This document shows positions 14,535 to 16,196 of a DNA stretch of 16,196 nucleotides, piece after piece. A program made the translations under genes and the position numbers. How positions within the stretch are numbered: position 1 is the stretch's first letter; every line of letters begins with the position of its first letter. Below the pieces are notes generated by a model. The model saw only the letters and a program-made list of their open reading frames with translations, did not search any database and was not told where the DNA came from. Source of the DNA: an uncultured Mycoplasmatota bacterium (GTDB taxonomy: Bacteria > Bacillota_I > Bacilli_A > RF39 > UBA660); NCBI GenBank assembly GCA_947645535.1, contig CANSDD010000031.1, positions 1 through 16,196 of the forward strand, read 5' to 3'.

Positions 14535-14606
14535 CTAATATTTTTTCTTTTGCTTCCTGTGTTGTTCTGAGGTAGTAGATAACAAAATGATAAATATTAT
14601 CAACAT
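14535..14606 (-). CDS. Possible 23-codon hydrophobic peptide, copy B
   Basis: ATG at 14606 opens a 23-codon frame: MLIIFIILLSTT, then SEQHRK and a lysine-rich tail ending at TAG. It aligns without gaps with the frame at 12363-12437; hydrophobic residues are replaced by hydrophobic ones, and the His and Arg codons differ only synonymously. A TATAAT lies on the minus strand about 25 bases upstream, but no ribosome-binding site is seen. A second frame is open across the same bases (through YYLRTTQEAKEKIL), so the coding frame is not certain. Confidence 0.25.
   Translation of the reverse strand: MLIIFIILLSTTSEQHRKQKKKY
14553..14606 (-). repeat. 54-bp dispersed repeat, copy B
   Basis: Same orientation as copy A (12378-12431), 41 of 54 bases matching by eye. 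It lies between the immunity gene and the orphan Rhs fragment, so the two copies bracket the remnant patch plus the orphan cassette (about 2.1 kb). Confidence 0.7.
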
Positions 14607-14682
14607 AAATTGTATTATTTCAAATAATTATAATTACTGCATAGAAAAGGAAATACTTTAGTTATTGAATTTCTTTTTTCTA

Positions 14683-15528
14683 TTATTTTGTTTCGTCTAT
14701 CAACGTTCCATTTTCTTCAGCCTCTTTTAATGAGCCAATAATACCATAATCTATATTTTTACTATGGATTATACTTAATCCAATCACGCTTACCACTTTA
14801 TCATAATTAGATTTATAGTTTTTATCCTCTAGTACTATATCCATATTTATTTTTTTATCACCTATTGCATATAAATCTTCAATTGGTCTTTTAGTAAGAA
14901 GCTCTTTTGTCATAATAATATTTAAATTTTTCACTTTATCAACTTCAATAGCTTTATTTCCTACCCAATTATAAATTCCTAAAACGCTATCTTCATGATA
15001 GTATTTATCTCTTGGTAAACTTCCAATATTATGTTGAACTGTACTTACTACTCTAAATAATACATATTTCCCATACCATTTGTTATCTTTTAATTCTTTA
15101 TCTTGAATTTGATATAATAATAAATCTCCTATATTCCATAAAGCCCTAGAACATTTTAATTTTGCTACTTTCTTTTTGGGAGGCTGTTCACTTTCTAATT
15201 TAGTTTTTAATTCTTCTAATACTTTTTTTCTCTTCTGATATTGTTTATCATTATCTTTCCATCTTTCTAAATCTTTTCCATCTTCAATATATTTTATTGC
15301 TTTTTCCTTTACTTCTGGCAATAATCTTCCATATTTCCATTGTGTATCTGCTAGTGCAAACCAAAATAACGGACCATCTTCTTCATCTTCTATATAATCA
15401 ATATTATTATCTATTACTGTTTGTGTAACTTTTACATTGTCACTTTCTACTTTTAACCAGTCAATATATTCATCTCTTACATCACACGTTACATCATCTT
15501 GATATAACTTTGTTCCCCATGCTCCCAT
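14683..15528 (-). CDS. Probable immunity protein for the Rhs toxin (DUF4259-like N-terminus)
   Basis: The 281-aa protein begins MGAWGTKLYQDDVTCDVRDEY, a hallmark of DUF4259-like proteins often found beside polymorphic toxins, and continues with FWFALADTQWKYGRLLPEVK (about residues 55-75). A charged helical linker (about 95-120, ending in PPKKK) leads to a second domain from about 125 (LKCSRALWNIGDLLLYQI), rich in beta strands, which may contact the toxin. No signal peptide or membrane segment is present, as expected for a cytoplasmic immunity protein against a nuclease. AAAGGAAG lies seven bases before the ATG, and the gene follows the toxin stop by 18 bases, so the two are co-transcribed. 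The immunity role is inferred from position and family; binding is not shown by the sequence. Confidence 0.75.
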   Translation of the reverse strand: MGAWGTKLYQDDVTCDVRDEYIDWLKVESDNVKVTQTVIDNNIDYIEDEEDGPLFWFALADTQWKYGRLLPEVKEKAIKYIEDGKDLERWKDNDKQYQKRKKVLEELKTKLESEQPPKKKVAKLKCSRALWNIGDLLLYQIQDKELKDNKWYGKYVLFRVVSTVQHNIGSLPRDKYYHEDSVLGIYNWVGNKAIEVDKVKNLNIIMTKELLTKRPIEDLYAIGDKKINMDIVLEDKNYKSNYDKVVSVIGLSIIHSKNIDYGIIGSLKEAEENGTLIDETK

Positions 15529-15546
15529 TTTATCTCTTCCTTTCTT

Positions 15547-16196
15547 TTATTCTAACCTTATTTCATTTTCAGAAATCCAAGTTTGCGCTAATTTCATATA
15601 TAAATCACGATTATTATTTTTTAAAGATACTCCATGTATTTGATTATTCATTGGATTATTGCGATTTAATGTATTATAATAATCTATAATGAGAAATTCT
15701 TCTAATCCTCTTGCAGTTTCATAAGAAACGTCTTTAGCTATAAAATGAATTTGTAATTTTTTCCTATTAGGATTATTTTTATGCCTAATTTTAGTGGCTT
15801 CTCTATTTATAGTTCTTCCAACGTATTCAATTTTTTTAGTATTTTCATCCCTTAAAACATATACATTATGATTGCCTGAAAGGTCTATTTTTTCTTTTAG
15901 TTTTGTTTGAGTAATAGTTTGTGCTTTTATATTACTAACAATATCTGATACAGTATATGTTACCCATTCACTAATAGCTTTAGCACCATAATAAGAAGCT
16001 ACACCTAATAGCAAAAGTCCACCAATAGCGATTCCTAAAGATATAGCAAAGTTCCCATCTGAATCTAATTTATTTATTGGATTATTACTAACATATGCAA
16101 ATAAATTATGACTAATAACATCTTCATTAGCTGCGATTGTTCCATCAGCATTTAAAAACCTACCCCAATTAGGATTATAATATCTAGAATTTAAAT
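15547..16196 (-). CDS. Rhs polymorphic toxin, C-terminal part with a probable GIY-YIG/URI nuclease tip (partial)
   Basis: The frame is open from the right edge, so only the last 216 codons are seen; an internal ATG at 16014 is not the start. First comes the Rhs core (LNSRYYNPNWGRFLNADGT, then NLFAYVSNNPINKLDSDGN), where the shell ends and the toxin is released. A hydrophobic glycine-rich segment (SLGIAIGGLLLLGVASYYG) follows. The last 110 residues resemble the GIY-YIG/URI nuclease fold: NVYVLRD for the first strand, IEYVGRT for 'YIG', then IRH, a Glu in TARGLEEFLI, and an Asn in NPMNNQ. Nucleases of this fold are known as toxin domains of Rhs and related proteins, so DNA is the likely target in rival cells. 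The immunity gene follows directly. Confidence 0.82.
   Translation of the reverse strand, partial: LNSRYYNPNWGRFLNADGTIAANEDVISHNLFAYVSNNPINKLDSDGNFAISLGIAIGGLLLLGVASYYGAKAISEWVTYTVSDIVSNIKAQTITQTKLKEKIDLSGNHNVYVLRDENTKKIEYVGRTINREATKIRHKNNPNRKKLQIHFIAKDVSYETARGLEEFLIIDYYNTLNRNNPMNNQIHGVSLKNNNRDLYMKLAQTWISENEIRLE
16150..16194 (-). repeat. Rhs core repeat, main-gene copy
   Basis: Partner of 14151-14195 (42 of 45 bases). It lies just before the variable toxin tip, where exchange would replace tip and immunity genes together. Confidence 0.85.

Noticed and set aside
1..16196. CRISPR array, tRNA, rRNA or riboswitch
   Set aside because: I saw no regularly spaced repeats, no cloverleaf or CCA end, and no leader long enough with a known aptamer pattern; covariance searches could not be run.

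Overview
The window looks like chromosomal DNA of a low-GC Gram-positive bacterium (Firmicutes/Bacilli side, possibly a gut lineage). Base composition is strongly AT-rich, ribosome-binding sites are of the AGGAGG type, promoters are TTGACA/TATAAT-like, and RNase HIII and CvpA are present. TAG, TAA and TGA all end clear genes, so a mycoplasma-type code with TGA read as tryptophan is not supported. The species cannot be named from the sequence alone.

Left part (1-11.5 kb) is mostly ordinary chromosome. On the minus strand lie a two-segment membrane protein, a GH25 lysozyme with two SH3-like repeats, uppP (undecaprenyl-diphosphatase), gmk (guanylate kinase) and a radical-SAM protein of the spore-photoproduct-lyase-like family whose promoter carries a LexA-like palindrome. 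Divergent from it is a 440-aa protein that fuses DUF308/HdeD-like membrane helices to a probable permuted papain-fold domain. Convergent to that is a probable two-gene unit: a TtcA-like tRNA thiolation enzyme, then a membrane-anchored polysaccharide deacetylase with three Ig-like domains. Next come a broken DUF4143 ATPase remnant, the overlapping pair cvpA-trxA, and divergently rnhC (RNase HIII).

Middle part (11.5-13.9 kb) holds a small gene that seems to need a -1 frameshift, a solitary type IV pilin-like protein, and a patch of small, frameshifted, GC-richer gene remnants that look like debris of an integrative conjugative element. An intact single-HKD phospholipase-D-like gene with its own promoter and terminator sits inside the patch.

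Right part (13.9-16.2 kb) is a polymorphic-toxin locus read leftwards. It consists of the C-terminus of an Rhs protein with a probable GIY-YIG/URI nuclease tip (cut by the window edge), a probable immunity protein, and a displaced Rhs core fragment (orphan cassette) that shares a 45-bp near-identical repeat with the main Rhs gene. Two diverged copies of a roughly 54-bp element, each with a 23-24 codon hydrophobic open frame, lie at 12.4 kb and 14.6 kb, bracketing the remnant patch and the orphan cassette.
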